64,000 bases of DNA from an uncultured Clostridia bacterium (GTDB taxonomy: Bacteria > Bacillota > Clostridia > Christensenellales > Borkfalkiaceae). Under the pieces are notes generated by a model. It searched no databases. It worked only from the letters and a program-made list of their open reading frames with translations, and had not been told where the DNA came from. Both the position numbers and the translations under genes were made by a program. The stretch is taken from NCBI GenBank assembly GCA_947629575.1, contig CANREF010000004.1:1-64000 (forward strand), given 5' to 3'. Below, in pieces: positions 24,566 to 34,478 of this stretch (the stretch's first letter is position 1; every line of letters begins with the position of its first letter).

Positions 24566-26515
24566 ATGGACAGAATGAAGGAACTTTGCGGCATCCTCAA
24601 CCGGTGGGCATACGAGTATTACGTCCTCGACGCGCCCACCGTATCCGACCGCGAGTACGACAGATTGTACGACGAACTCAGAGAGCTGGAACGGGAGACG
24701 GGGGTAGTGCTGCCCGAGTCTCCCACCCGCAGAGTGGGCGGCGAGCCCGTCAAGGGATTTGAACGGCACACCCACATCGCGCGGCTCTATTCCCTCGATA
24801 AGGCGGTCACCGAAGACGAGATGAACGCCTTCTTTACCCGTGCCGAAAAGCACGGCTCGCCCACTTACACCGTAGAATACAAGTTCGACGGGCTCACCGT
24901 CTGCCTCACCTACGAGGGCGGGGACTTTGTGCGCGCCACCACGCGCGGCAACGGCGTGGAAGGGGAAGACGTCACCGCGCAGGCGCTCACGGTAAAAAGT
25001 TTCCCGCTCAAAATTTCCTATCGGGGAACGCTCGAAGTGCGCGGGGAGGCGATCATCCGCCTTTCGGAGCTCGAGAAGTACAATGCGGCTCATCCCGACG
25101 ACCCCTTAAAGAACGCCCGCAATGCGGCGGCGGGGGCGATCCGCAACCTCGACCCCAAGGTAACGGCGACCCGCAAGCCCGAGATCCTCTTTTACGACAT
25201 CAACTACATGAGCGAAGACCCCGTCTCCTCGCAGGAGGAGGGCATGGAATTTTTGCGGCGGGAAGGGTTCAAGACCTATCCCTACTTCAAGATCTGCAAA
25301 ACGGGGGAAGAGGTCATGTCCTTCATCGACGAGATCGAAGTGGAACGCAAGAAGATCGACGTTCTCACCGACGGCGCGGTCGTCAAGGTCAACGAGGAAG
25401 GGGTGCGCTCGGAAATGGGCTATACCGATAAATTCCCCCGCTGGGCGATCGCCTTCAAATTCGAGGCGGAAGAGGCGGAGACGACGGTCAGAAAGGTATT
25501 CTGGCAGGTGGGCAGGACGGGGAAACTCACCCCGCTCGCCGAAGTCGATCCCGTAGATCTTGCGGGCGCTACCGTCAGAAGGGCGACGCTCAACAATTTC
25601 GGCGACCTCACCAAAAAACGGGTGCAGGTGGGAAGCCGCGTGCTCATCCGCCGCTCCAACGAAGTCATCCCCGAGATCCTCGGCGCGGTCTCGGACGGCG
25701 GTGCAGTCCCCGTCATAAAACCCTCCGTCTGCCCCTTCTGCGGCAGTGCGGTCACGGAGATCGGCGCCAATCTCTTCTGCAGCAATGAAAACTGCCCGCC
25801 GCGCATCGTGCAGAAATTGACCCACTACTGTTCCAAGAACGCCATGGACGTGGAGGGGATGTCCGAACAGACGCTCTCCTTCCTGTATGAAAAGAGGGGG
25901 GTAAAGCGCTTCTCCGATCTCTATGCGCTCACGGAGGACAGCTTCCGCGACGAAGAGGGGAAATTCCTCGAGGGCTATAAGGAGAAAAAGGTGGGGAATT
26001 TGCTCTCCGCCATCGAAAAGAGCAAGCATGTCCCGCTCGAACGCTTCCTCTATGCGATCGGCATCGGCGGGATCGGAAGGGTCGCCGCGCGCGATCTTGC
26101 GGCATTCGGCAGCGTGGAGGCGATCGCCGCCCTCAAAGAAGAGGAACTTGTGGAACTCGAGAACATCGGCGAGATCACGGCGCGCGCCATTGCGGGCTAT
26201 TTTGCCGACGAAGAGAACGCCGCCGAACTCAAGCGGCTGTTTGCCTGCGGCGTTGCGCCCTATGTGCGGGAAAGGCGGAAGGGCGCTTTTTCGGGGGAGA
26301 CGGTGGTGCTCACGGGAAGTCTGTCGTCCATGTCCCGCCCCGAGGCGCAAAAGCTCATCGAAGAGGCGGGCGGCGAATGTTCCTCCGCAGTCACGGGGAA
26401 GACCACCCTCGTTATCGCGGGGGAGAAGGCGGGCAGTAAGCTCGACAAGGCGAAGAAACTCTCCGTCCCCGTCATCGGGGAGGAAGAATTTTTGGAGCGC
26501 CTCGGAAGAAAGTGA
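24566..26515 (+). CDS. ligA: NAD-dependent DNA ligase LigA
   Basis: 649 residues. Nucleotidyltransferase domain with the adenylated lysine in EYKFDGLTV (about 105), OB fold, a four-cysteine zinc finger (CPFCG...CSNENCPP, about 390-412), helix-hairpin-helix region and a C-terminal BRCT domain (about 575-649, ETVVLTGSLSSM). The family is usually 660-680 residues; no domain is missing. It seals nicks in replication and repair. Confidence 0.96.
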   Translation: MDRMKELCGILNRWAYEYYVLDAPTVSDREYDRLYDELRELERETGVVLPESPTRRVGGEPVKGFERHTHIARLYSLDKAVTEDEMNAFFTRAEKHGSPTYTVEYKFDGLTVCLTYEGGDFVRATTRGNGVEGEDVTAQALTVKSFPLKISYRGTLEVRGEAIIRLSELEKYNAAHPDDPLKNARNAAAGAIRNLDPKVTATRKPEILFYDINYMSEDPVSSQEEGMEFLRREGFKTYPYFKICKTGEEVMSFIDEIEVERKKIDVLTDGAVVKVNEEGVRSEMGYTDKFPRWAIAFKFEAEEAETTVRKVFWQVGRTGKLTPLAEVDPVDLAGATVRRATLNNFGDLTKKRVQVGSRVLIRRSNEVIPEILGAVSDGGAVPVIKPSVCPFCGSAVTEIGANLFCSNENCPPRIVQKLTHYCSKNAMDVEGMSEQTLSFLYEKRGVKRFSDLYALTEDSFRDEEGKFLEGYKEKKVGNLLSAIEKSKHVPLERFLYAIGIGGIGRVAARDLAAFGSVEAIAALKEEELVELENIGEITARAIAGYFADEENAAELKRLFACGVAPYVRERRKGAFSGETVVLTGSLSSMSRPEAQKLIEEAGGECSSAVTGKTTLVIAGEKAGSKLDKAKKLSVPVIGEEEFLERLGRK

Positions 26516-26533
26516 AAAATCTTTCCAAAAAAC

Positions 26534-26562
26534 TTGCTTCCACGCAAAAACTGTGTTATAAT
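26534..26562 (+). promoter_or_regulatory. Promoter of the yicC-gmk-rpoZ operon
   Basis: TTGCTT (26534-26539), 17-base spacer, TATAAT (26557-26562). A small CGGAG-TTTG-CTCCG hairpin lies in the leader just after it. Confidence 0.75.
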
Positions 26563-26606
26563 TATCTTATCGGAGTTTGCTCCGTGGATCTGAAACGGAC
26601 GGAAAT

Positions 26607-27479
26607 ATGATGTACAGTATGACGGGGTTCGGCAAGGGGACTTATAAGGAAGCGGGGCTGGAGATCGGTGTGGAACTCAAATCGGTCAACAACCGCTTTC
26701 TCGATATCTCCGTAAAATGTCCGCACATCCTCTCCCAATATGAAGAGCTCATCCGCTCCATGCTTCGCGAAAAGCTCGTCCGCGGCCATGTAGACGTATT
26801 CGTCGCCGTTGCCGATAAGCGGGAACGCGCCAAAAAGTTCTACGTCGATCTTGCCGCGGCGTCCGCCTACTGCGAAGCAGCTAAGGAGCTTGCGGAAAAA
26901 TTCCCCGCGCTCACCGACGACGTAACGGTCTCCTTCCTCATGAAGTCTCCCGACGTCCTCCGCACGGAGGAGGCAGAGGCGGACGAGGAGATGGTGAACG
27001 GATTGAAGACGGCGCTTAAAGAAGCGCTCGCCGCCCTTTCCGCGATGCGCGCGGCGGAGGGCGTGAGGCTCAAGGCCGATCTGCTTTCCCGCATGGAGGA
27101 GATCGAACGGCTGCACGCGGAGATCTCCCTTCGCGCCCCTCTCGTTGCAGAGGAATATCGCAAGCGGCTCACGGAGCGCGTCTGCGAATATCTCGGCGGG
27201 AAGGTCGAGGAGAGCAGGATCTTGACGGAGGCGGCGGTCTTTGCGGATAAGTGCAACATCGACGAAGAACTCACCCGCCTCTCCTCTCACATCGTCCAGT
27301 TCCGCAAGATCTGCGAAGAGCCCGCGGCGGGCAGGAAGCTCGACTTTTTGGTGCAGGAATTTAACCGTGAGTGCAATACCATCTGTTCCAAGAGCAACGA
27401 CGGGGCGTTGACCGCCTCCGCGCTCCGTATGAAAAACGAAATCGAAAAAGTGCGGGAGCAAATACAAAACCTCGAATGA
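26607..27479 (+). CDS. yicC: YicC-family endoribonuclease
   Basis: 290 residues. The family opening MYSMTGFGKG and the C-terminal hallmark DFLVQEFNRECNTICSKSND are both present. YicC/YloC proteins are hexameric endoribonucleases. Two ATGs in tandem (26607, 26610) can serve as start; the frame is open from an upstream TTG that has no support. The next gene, gmk, starts inside its stop (ATGA); the remA gene that separates them in Bacillus is absent. Confidence 0.9.
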   Translation: MMYSMTGFGKGTYKEAGLEIGVELKSVNNRFLDISVKCPHILSQYEELIRSMLREKLVRGHVDVFVAVADKRERAKKFYVDLAAASAYCEAAKELAEKFPALTDDVTVSFLMKSPDVLRTEEAEADEEMVNGLKTALKEALAALSAMRAAEGVRLKADLLSRMEEIERLHAEISLRAPLVAEEYRKRLTERVCEYLGGKVEESRILTEAAVFADKCNIDEELTRLSSHIVQFRKICEEPAAGRKLDFLVQEFNRECNTICSKSNDGALTASALRMKNEIEKVREQIQNLE

Positions 27480-28033
27480 GAAACATTTTATTTGTGATCT
27501 CCGGTCCTTCCGGGGTCGGCAAGGGAACGATGGTGGAGCGGCTCTCCGGGAGCGGCGAACTCATCTTTTCCGTCTCTTGTACCACGCGCGCACCCCGCAA
27601 GGGCGAACAGGACGGCGTGCATTACTTTTTTATCAGCGAAGAGGAATTTCAGGCGCACATCGCCGCGGGAGATTTCCTCGAGTACGACAATCACTTCGGC
27701 AACTACTACGGGACTCTTCGCTCCTTTGTGGAAGAGAAGCTGAAGCAGAGCTCGGTGATCCTCGATCTCGACGTGGTGGGAGCGCTCAATCTGAAGCGCG
27801 CCTATCCCGAAGCGGTGCTCGTCATCCTCCTTCCCCCCGATAAGGACGCCCTTCTTGCGCGGCTCGAGAAGCGGCATTCGGAGACGGAGAGCCAGATGCG
27901 CGACCGCCTCGCCCGCGTCGAATACGAGCTTTCCCTGCAGGATAAGTTCGACTATGTAGTCGTCAACGACAGGGTAGAGGAGACGGAGCAGCGGCTGCGC
28001 GAGATCTATTTACAGGAAAAAAACAGAGTTTAA
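27476..28033 (+). CDS. gmk: Guanylate kinase
   Basis: 185 residues. P-loop GPSGVGKGT (about 9-17), GMP-binding segment SCTTRAPRKGEQDGVHYFF, and the lid region with RLARVEYEL. It phosphorylates GMP to GDP. The start at 27476 overlaps the yicC stop; the much longer upstream frame lies within yicC. Confidence 0.96.
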   Translation: MRNILFVISGPSGVGKGTMVERLSGSGELIFSVSCTTRAPRKGEQDGVHYFFISEEEFQAHIAAGDFLEYDNHFGNYYGTLRSFVEEKLKQSSVILDLDVVGALNLKRAYPEAVLVILLPPDKDALLARLEKRHSETESQMRDRLARVEYELSLQDKFDYVVVNDRVEETEQRLREIYLQEKNRV

Positions 28034-28043
28034 GGAGACAGAT

Positions 28044-28265
28044 ATGATCAATGAACCATCGGTTGACGCGCTTGTGAGAAAGCTCGGCACGGAAGAAGAA
28101 CCCATAAGCAGATATGAGCTGTGTGTGGTCGCCTCCAAGCGTACCCGCCAGATCATCGAACAGATGCAGTCTACGGGCGCTCTCGAATTGCCCGGGAAGC
28201 AGAAGGAGATCGTGCTTGCCTGCAGAGAGATCATGAGCGGCAAGGTCAAGTGCGCGAGAGATTGA
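28044..28265 (+). CDS. rpoZ: RNA polymerase omega subunit
   Basis: 73 residues. SRYELCVVASKRTRQI is the conserved omega core that helps fold the beta-prime subunit. Ribosome site AAGGAGAC upstream. Directly follows gmk as in most Firmicutes. Confidence 0.93.
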   Translation: MINEPSVDALVRKLGTEEEPISRYELCVVASKRTRQIIEQMQSTGALELPGKQKEIVLACREIMSGKVKCARD

Positions 28266-28270
28266 GAATG

Positions 28271-28298
28271 CGCCCCGTTCATGCGGGGTGTGTTTTTT
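28271..28298 (+). terminator. Weak terminator or attenuator between rpoZ and priA
   Basis: CGCCCCG-TTCATG-CGGGGTG stem followed by TGTTTTTT. It leaves only 14 bases before priA, so partial read-through is likely. Confidence 0.55.
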
Positions 28299-28311
28299 AT
28301 GACGGCAGATC

Positions 28312-30480
28312 ATGATCGCGGAAGTCATCATCGACATTGCCCACAGCGACGTGGACAAGATCTTCGACTACGCCTGCGATGAAAACATCGAGGCGGGAAT
28401 GCGCGTTGTCGTGCCCTTTGCAAGGAGTGCGGCGACGGGTTTTGTCATGCGCTTGAAGGAAAAGAGCGATGTCCCGCCCGAAAAACTCAAAAAGATATAC
28501 CGCGCGGAGGAGGACTATCCCGCCCTCAACCGCGAATGTCTCTCCCTTGCGGGGAAGCTGGCGGCGCGCTATCGCTGTCCCATGGCGCTCGTATTGCGCC
28601 TCTTCCTGCCCACAGAGATGAGGACGGGGAAGGTGGGGGAGGCAAAGCGCACCTTCGCCCGCCTCGCGGAAGAGCCGTTCACGATCGACCCGCGCGCAAA
28701 AAAGCAGCTTGCCCTCGCGGAATTCTTGCGGGAGAACGGCAAGGCGGATACCGTCTTCCTGCGCGAAAGATTCGGCTCGGCGCTCAAGGCGCTCACCGAT
28801 AAAAAGATCGTTCTGCTCGAGAAGGAGCGGGTGCTGCGCGATCCCTACCGCGGCATTTCGGGCGAACGGGCAGACCATACTTTAACGCCCGCCCAAAGGG
28901 AAGCGGTGAAAAAGATCGGCGAGACGGACAGAACGGTCTGTCTTCTGCACGGCGTTACGGGGAGCGGAAAGACGGAGGTCTATCTCGACCTCATCGCAAA
29001 ACAGCTCGCGGCGGGAAGGACGGCGATCTTTCTCGTCCCCGAAATTTCCCTCACGCCGCAGATGCTCTCCCAGCTGCGCGCACGGTTCGGGCCGAGCGCC
29101 GCGATCCTGCACAGCGGGCTCTCGGCGGGAGAGCGGTTCGACGAATGGCGGCGGCTTCGCGAGGGGGACGCCCGCATTGCCATCGGCGCGCGCTCGGCGA
29201 TCTTCGCCCCCGTCGAAAACATTGGCGTCATCGTCATCGACGAAGAGCACGACGGCAGCTATTCTTCGGAGAGCTCGCCGCGGTATAACACCTTCGACAT
29301 TGCCCTTTTGCGGGCGCAGTACAACCGCTGTAAATTGGTGCTCGGCAGCGCCACGCCCTCGGTGGAGACCTATAAGCGGGCGAAGGACGGGGAGTTCGAG
29401 CTCATCCGTATGCCCGACCGCATCAACCGCAGAGCTCTTCCCGAAGTAGAGATCGTGGACATGCGCAGGGAGGTCAGGCGGGGGAATCCTTCCCCCTTTT
29501 CCATCGTCCTGCGGGAAAAACTCAAAAATTGTCTCGACGGCGGGAATCAGGCGATCCTCTTCCTCAACCGCAGGGGGTATTCCCAGACGGTCATGTGCCG
29601 CGACTGCGGCTATGTCGCCAAGTGCGAGCACTGCGATGTGAGCCTCACCTATCACAGCGAGGAGGACTGTCTCAAGTGCCACTATTGCGGCACGAAATAT
29701 CATCTCTTGCGCGGCTGTCCGAACTGCGGCGGCGTTCATCTCGGCTATGTGGGAACGGGCACCCAGCGGGTGGTGGGGGAACTCAAAAAGCTGTTCCCCG
29801 CGGCGCGCATCCTGCGCATGGACAACGATACGACGAGCGGCAAAGAGGGACATTACAAGATCCTCAAACAATTTGCGGAGCGGCAGGCGGACGTGCTCGT
29901 CGGCACTCAAATGGTCGCCAAGGGGCACGATTTCCCTTCGGTGACCCTCGTCGGAATTCTCGACGCGGACATGAGCCTGCACTTTCCCGACTATCGGAGC
30001 GGGGAGCGCACCTTCCAGCTCGTCACGCAGGTGGCGGGGCGGAGCGGCAGAGCGGAGGAGAAGGGGGAAGTCGTCCTGCAGACTTACGATCCCGAGAACT
30101 TCATCCTGCGCTTTGCGGCGAAGTACGACTATGAGGGCTTTTACGAGCACGAGATCGCGATGCGCGCGGGAACGGCGTTCCCGCCCTTTGCGAAGATCGT
30201 GCGGGTGATGGTCGTCGGCGAGGATGAAAAGGAAGCGCTCGAAGCGCTCAAAACGGTGTATCGGCAGCTGGAGGCACTGTATGCCCGCATGAGCGACAAA
30301 TTCCTCTTTTTCAATAAGATGCACTCGCCCATCAAGCGCATCAGGAACAAGTTCCGCTATCAGACGCTCATGCGTCTCACGGACGGCGCGCCGCTCAGGG
30401 AGATCTACGAGATCTGCGCAGCTGCCGACTATAAAAAGACTCTCGTATACGTAGAGGAAAATCCGAGCAATCTGAGCTGA
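28312..30480 (+). CDS. priA: Primosomal replication restart helicase PriA
   Basis: 722 residues. Walker A GVTGSGKTE (about 215), DEEHD box (about 308), and two zinc-binding clusters of paired cysteines (CRDCGYVAKCEHCD and CHYCG...CPNC, about 430-470) as in PriA. It reloads the replisome at collapsed forks. In Bacillus coaBC lies between rpoZ and priA; here it is missing. Confidence 0.95.
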   Translation: MIAEVIIDIAHSDVDKIFDYACDENIEAGMRVVVPFARSAATGFVMRLKEKSDVPPEKLKKIYRAEEDYPALNRECLSLAGKLAARYRCPMALVLRLFLPTEMRTGKVGEAKRTFARLAEEPFTIDPRAKKQLALAEFLRENGKADTVFLRERFGSALKALTDKKIVLLEKERVLRDPYRGISGERADHTLTPAQREAVKKIGETDRTVCLLHGVTGSGKTEVYLDLIAKQLAAGRTAIFLVPEISLTPQMLSQLRARFGPSAAILHSGLSAGERFDEWRRLREGDARIAIGARSAIFAPVENIGVIVIDEEHDGSYSSESSPRYNTFDIALLRAQYNRCKLVLGSATPSVETYKRAKDGEFELIRMPDRINRRALPEVEIVDMRREVRRGNPSPFSIVLREKLKNCLDGGNQAILFLNRRGYSQTVMCRDCGYVAKCEHCDVSLTYHSEEDCLKCHYCGTKYHLLRGCPNCGGVHLGYVGTGTQRVVGELKKLFPAARILRMDNDTTSGKEGHYKILKQFAERQADVLVGTQMVAKGHDFPSVTLVGILDADMSLHFPDYRSGERTFQLVTQVAGRSGRAEEKGEVVLQTYDPENFILRFAAKYDYEGFYEHEIAMRAGTAFPPFAKIVRVMVVGEDEKEALEALKTVYRQLEALYARMSDKFLFFNKMHSPIKRIRNKFRYQTLMRLTDGAPLREIYEICAAADYKKTLVYVEENPSNLS

Positions 30481-30498
30481 GAAAATTTTGAGGTCATT

Positions 30499-30954
30499 AT
30501 GATTTTGGATATTGTGCAGGTAGGAGATCCCGTACTGCGGAAGAAATGCACCCCCGTGACGAAGTTCGACGGGGAACTTTGGAAACTGCTCGACGATATG
30601 AAGGAGACGCTCAAAAAAGCCGAGGGCGCGGGGCTTGCCGCGCCGCAGGTGGGCGTTCCCATACGGGCGGTGCTCGTGGACGTGGATGAGGGGTTCTTTG
30701 AACTTATCAACCCCATTTTCGTCTGGCAGAAGGGGGAGCAGTACGGCGTGGAAGGCTGCCTTTCCGTGCGCGGCAAGGCGGGGGACGTCCTTCGCCCCAA
30801 TAAAGTGAAAGTCATCTTTCAGGACAGGAACGGGAACAAGTACTCCCTCGTTGCGCGGGACTTCTTTGCGCGCGCCGTCTGTCACGAAATGGATCACCTC
30901 GACGGCATCCTCTATACCGACAAGGCGAGGGATGTGCGAAAGGCGGAGGATTAA
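30499..30954 (+). CDS. def: Peptide deformylase
   Basis: 151 residues. All three family motifs: GAGLAAPQVG (43-52), EGCLSV (about 85-90) and HEMDH (about 129-133), giving the Cys and two His metal ligands plus the catalytic Glu. It removes the formyl group from nascent proteins. Followed by fmt, as usual. Confidence 0.96.
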   Translation: MILDIVQVGDPVLRKKCTPVTKFDGELWKLLDDMKETLKKAEGAGLAAPQVGVPIRAVLVDVDEGFFELINPIFVWQKGEQYGVEGCLSVRGKAGDVLRPNKVKVIFQDRNGNKYSLVARDFFARAVCHEMDHLDGILYTDKARDVRKAED

Positions 30955-30963
30955 AAAGAAAAG

Positions 30964-31887
30964 ATGTTGAAGATCGTCTATGCGGGGACGCCCGAATTCG
31001 CGGTGCAGCCCCTCATCAAGCTATACGAAGCGGGGTATGCGCTCACGGTCGTCACCCAGCCCGACAAGCCGCAGGGCAGGAAGGGCGTTTTGACCCCTTC
31101 CCCCGTCAAACAAACCGCGCTCGGGCTGGGGATCTCCGTCCTTCAGCCCGCAAAGATCCGCGACGAGGCAGACGTCCTCAAAAAGATCGGTGCAGACCTC
31201 ATGATCACCTGCGCCTACGGACAGATCTTGACGCAGGAAGTTCTCGATGTGTTCCCGCTCGGCGTCTGGAATCTGCACGCCTCCCTTCTGCCCGCCTACC
31301 GCGGGGCAGCGCCCATTCCGCGCGTCATCATCGACGGCTGCCGTGAGACGGGCGTCACCGTCATGAAGACCGAACTCGGGCTCGACACGGGGGACATCCT
31401 CTTTGCGGAGAAGTGCCCGATCTACGACTCCGACGACCGCGGCACGCTGGAAGATCGGCTCTCCCGTCTGTCGGGGGAACTTGCGACGAAAACGGCGGAA
31501 GCGGTCGCGCGCGGGGGGCTTTCCCTGCAAAAGCAGGGCGAGGGGTTTGTCTGCAAAAAGGTGCAGCGCACCGAGGTGGACTTTTCGCGTTCCGCCCGCG
31601 AGGTGAGCTGTCTCATCCGAGGGCTCTCTCCCGCCCCGTTCGCCTTTGCGAGAGTGGGGGAACTCGTTTTGAACTTTTGGTTCGCGGAGGAGACTATATG
31701 CACGGAGGAAGTTCCCGCAGGCACGGTGGTCTCCGCTTCCAAGGAGGGGTTCGTGGTAAAGTGCGGCGAAGGGGCAGTGAGGATCACGGAATTGCAGCCC
31801 GCGGGCGGGAGAAGGATGTCCGCGCGCGACTTTTTGAACGGAAGAAAAATTCAGGTGGGACAGCGCTTTGACAAACCCGTTTTATGA
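30964..31887 (+). CDS. fmt: Methionyl-tRNA formyltransferase
   Basis: 307 residues. N-terminal formyl-THF domain with HASLLPAYRGAAPIP (about 110-124) holding the catalytic Asn/His/Asp neighbourhood, then the C-terminal tRNA-binding domain. It makes fMet-tRNA for initiation. The end overlaps the start of rsmB by 20 bases. Confidence 0.95.
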   Translation: MLKIVYAGTPEFAVQPLIKLYEAGYALTVVTQPDKPQGRKGVLTPSPVKQTALGLGISVLQPAKIRDEADVLKKIGADLMITCAYGQILTQEVLDVFPLGVWNLHASLLPAYRGAAPIPRVIIDGCRETGVTVMKTELGLDTGDILFAEKCPIYDSDDRGTLEDRLSRLSGELATKTAEAVARGGLSLQKQGEGFVCKKVQRTEVDFSRSAREVSCLIRGLSPAPFAFARVGELVLNFWFAEETICTEEVPAGTVVSASKEGFVVKCGEGAVRITELQPAGGRRMSARDFLNGRKIQVGQRFDKPVL

Positions 31888-33094
31888 CCCGTACCGCGTT
31901 CTGATGAAGGTCTATTCGGACGGGGCGCATCTGAAGATCGCCCTTGCCGAGACCGATCTCGAGCCGCTCAACCGTTCGCGCACCGTCAAAACGGTGTACG
32001 GCGTACTCGAAAACGACGGCTTTCTGTCGCTCTGCGTCAAAACCTTTGCCCCCAAGAGCCCCAAGCTCGCGGCGCGCGTCCTTCTCAAGATCGCGCTCTA
32101 TCAGCTCATTTTCCTCAAGAAGCCCCGTTACACGGTCACGGATACCGCGGTGGAGCTGTGCAAAAAGCTCGGGAAAGGGGGCATGGCGGGATTTCTGAAC
32201 GCCTTTCTGCGCGCCTTCGACGAGGAGAAAGTGCGCCTTCCCTCGGGCGATGAAGGGCTCTCGGTGCGGTACAATTTTCCGCTCTTTGCGGTGAAGAAGC
32301 TCAAGGAGCAGTACGGCGGCCGCGCCGAAAAGATCATGGCGGCAAGAAGCCGCGGCGTGAGCGTCCGTTTCGTGCGCAATGAACAAAATTATATGCAACG
32401 TCCCCATGAAAACACGCCCTTTCCGCATGTTTTTTTGTTTGAAAACTTCGTCCGCGACGAGGGCTTTTTCAGGGGGGATTACACCTTCCAATCGGTGGGA
32501 AGCGTGGGCGTGTGCTCCGTCGTAGAGCCGAGCGAGACCCTTCTCGACGCATGTGCCGCACCGGGCGGGAAGAGCGTTCTGCTCGCGGAAAAGTGCGGAC
32601 AGGTGATCGCCTGCGAACTGCATCCGCACCGCGTCTCGCTCATCGGGAGCTATATCTCCCGCATGGGAACGGACAATGTGACGGCGGTGCAGTCCGATTC
32701 CTCCCTCTTCCGCCCCGAATGGGAGGAAAAATTCGGCGGCGTTTTGTGCGATGTGCCCTGTTCGGGGCTCGGGACGGTCGCCGAAAATCCCGATCTGCCC
32801 CTTCGCAAAAGCATAGAAAATATTACGCAATTACATGATATCCAGCTTGGTATTTTGCAAAACTGCGCCCGATATGTGAAGAGGGGAGGCGCGCTGTACT
32901 ACTCCACCTGTTCCATTCTGCGGGAGGAGAACGACGATATCGTCGGCAGTTTTCTTCTCCATGCGGGCAGCTCTTTTTCGGCGGAGAAGACGGATTGCCC
33001 GCTTCCCCATGAAGAGACGCAATACGGGCTGCAATTTTTGCCCGATACGGCATACGGGGCGGGGTTTTATGTCGCCAAATTGAGGAAGGTATGA
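31868..33094 (+). CDS. rsmB: 16S rRNA m5C967 methyltransferase RsmB
   Basis: 408 residues. N-terminal NusB-like domain, then the SAM-dependent domain with LDACAAPGGKS, DVPCSGLGT (catalytic Cys) and YYSTCSI (second Cys). The start is probably TTG at 31868, inside fmt, with GGTGGGA as ribosome site; the next ATG is at 31904 and would trim the N-terminus only slightly. Confidence 0.92.
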   Translation: MTNPFYDPYRVLMKVYSDGAHLKIALAETDLEPLNRSRTVKTVYGVLENDGFLSLCVKTFAPKSPKLAARVLLKIALYQLIFLKKPRYTVTDTAVELCKKLGKGGMAGFLNAFLRAFDEEKVRLPSGDEGLSVRYNFPLFAVKKLKEQYGGRAEKIMAARSRGVSVRFVRNEQNYMQRPHENTPFPHVFLFENFVRDEGFFRGDYTFQSVGSVGVCSVVEPSETLLDACAAPGGKSVLLAEKCGQVIACELHPHRVSLIGSYISRMGTDNVTAVQSDSSLFRPEWEEKFGGVLCDVPCSGLGTVAENPDLPLRKSIENITQLHDIQLGILQNCARYVKRGGALYYSTCSILREENDDIVGSFLLHAGSSFSAEKTDCPLPHEETQYGLQFLPDTAYGAGFYVAKLRKV

Positions 33095-34149
33095 AGGAGA
33101 TCTTGCAGGATCTTTCCCGCGAAGAACTGAATACGCTCATCGAACAGCTCGGGGAAAAGAAGTTCCGCGCCGGGCAGGTCTATCTCGGGCTCATGCAGGG
33201 GAAGAAACTCTCCGAACTGAATGTCCCCGCCTCTCTTCGCGCGGCGCTTCTTGCGCGCTTCGAAGACGAACCCGTGCGCATCCTCGAGACCTTCGTCTCT
33301 CAAGAGGACGGTACGAAGAAATACCTGTTCGCGCTTGCGGACGGCAATCTCATCGAGGGCGTGCTCATGAAATACAAATACGGCAATACGCAGTGCGTCT
33401 CCACGCAGGTGGGCTGCCGCATGGGGTGTAAGTTCTGCGCCTCTACTTTGGGCGGGCGTCTGCGCGACCTCACATCGGGGGAGATCTTGGGGCAGATCCT
33501 CGCCGTCAACCGAAGCGAGGGGGGAACGCTCAAGGACCGCGCCGTAACCAATGTCGTGCTCATGGGCAGCGGCGAGCCGTTCGATAATTATGATAACGTT
33601 ATCAAGTTTTTACGACATCTGACCGCCGAAGAGGGGATCGATCTCAGCGCGCGGAACATCTCGCTCTCCACCTGCGGACTTGTTCCCGAGATGAGACGGT
33701 TTGCCGAAGAAGGCATTCCGCTCAACTTGACGGTCTCCCTTCACGCCGTCACGGACGAGGAGCGCGCCCGCACCATGCCCATAGCGAAGCGGTATAAAAT
33801 TTCCGAAATTCTGGAGGCCTGCGCGAACTATTTCGAGCGGACGGGGCGGCGATATATTTTCGAATACACCCTCATTTCGGGGGAGAATGCGGACGAGGCG
33901 CACGCCCTTGCGCTTGCAAAACTTCTGAAGGGGAGACCCTGCCACGTCAATTTGATCAGACTGAATGCAGTGAAGGAGCGCTCCCTGCGCGCCGCCGAGG
34001 AGCAGGACGCGAAGAAGTTCTTGGAAGTTTTGGAAAAGCAGGGAATTTCCGCGACGCTCCGCCGCAGCATGGGCTCCGACATCGGCGGCGCTTGCGGACA
34101 ACTGAGAGCACAGTATTCACAAATTTTTCCTGACGGAAAAATTTCGTGA
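33091..34149 (+). CDS. rlmN: Dual-specificity RNA C2-methyltransferase RlmN
   Basis: 352 residues. Radical-SAM cluster motif CRMGCKFCAST (about 108-118) and the two cysteines used in methyl transfer, one near the C-terminus in GSDIGGACGQL. It methylates A2503 of 23S rRNA and A37 of some tRNAs. The start overlaps the rsmB stop (ATGA). In Bacillus prpC, prkC and rsgA follow; here the gene is followed by repeats. Confidence 0.95.
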   Translation: MKEILQDLSREELNTLIEQLGEKKFRAGQVYLGLMQGKKLSELNVPASLRAALLARFEDEPVRILETFVSQEDGTKKYLFALADGNLIEGVLMKYKYGNTQCVSTQVGCRMGCKFCASTLGGRLRDLTSGEILGQILAVNRSEGGTLKDRAVTNVVLMGSGEPFDNYDNVIKFLRHLTAEEGIDLSARNISLSTCGLVPEMRRFAEEGIPLNLTVSLHAVTDEERARTMPIAKRYKISEILEACANYFERTGRRYIFEYTLISGENADEAHALALAKLLKGRPCHVNLIRLNAVKERSLRAAEEQDAKKFLEVLEKQGISATLRRSMGSDIGGACGQLRAQYSQIFPDGKIS

Positions 34150-34153
34150 GGAG

Positions 34154-34265
34154 GTTTCGCACATTTCTTTGCTCACTTCCCCCCTTGCCCACCCCTTGAG
34201 GGGTGGGTGTCACGCGCAAAGCGCGTGACGGAAGGGGTGTCGTTCGAAAAGAAATGTGCGAGGAG
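34154..34265. repeat. CGCACATTTCTTT inverted-end element, copy D
   Basis: Starts four bases after the rlmN stop region. Ends TTTCGCACATTTCTTT and GAAAAGAAATGTGCGAGG; the core (CCACCCCTTGAGGGGTGGG and CACGCGCAAAGCGCGTG hairpins) is the same as in copy C near 5263. Confidence 0.8.
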
Positions 34266-34478
34266 TTAAGTTGTCTGCTTCGCAGTCACTATCTACCCAC
34301 CCGATAACTGCTTCGTAAAAACGAAAAGCCGTAAGTGTGCGGCAAATTGTGTGCGCTTATGGAAAAGTGTGATTTTCCAACGCGCCACTATTTTGGAACT
34401 CCCACCCCTTAGTCCCCCTCCGTGGGAGGGGGTGGCACGAGCGAAGCGAGTGACGAGGGTGGGGCGAGTTCTAAATTA
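34266..34478. repeat. Repeat remnants between copy D and the tandem array
   Basis: A partial GTTAAGTTGT module like those near 4868 and 5131 runs to about 34365. It is followed by a CTCCGTGGGAGGGGG-type hairpin (about 34410-34435). No gene is seen. Confidence 0.65.

Noticed and set aside
34266-34478. A decayed prkC or rsgA gene
   Set aside because: No kinase or GTPase motif remains in any frame; the sequence is made of repeat modules.
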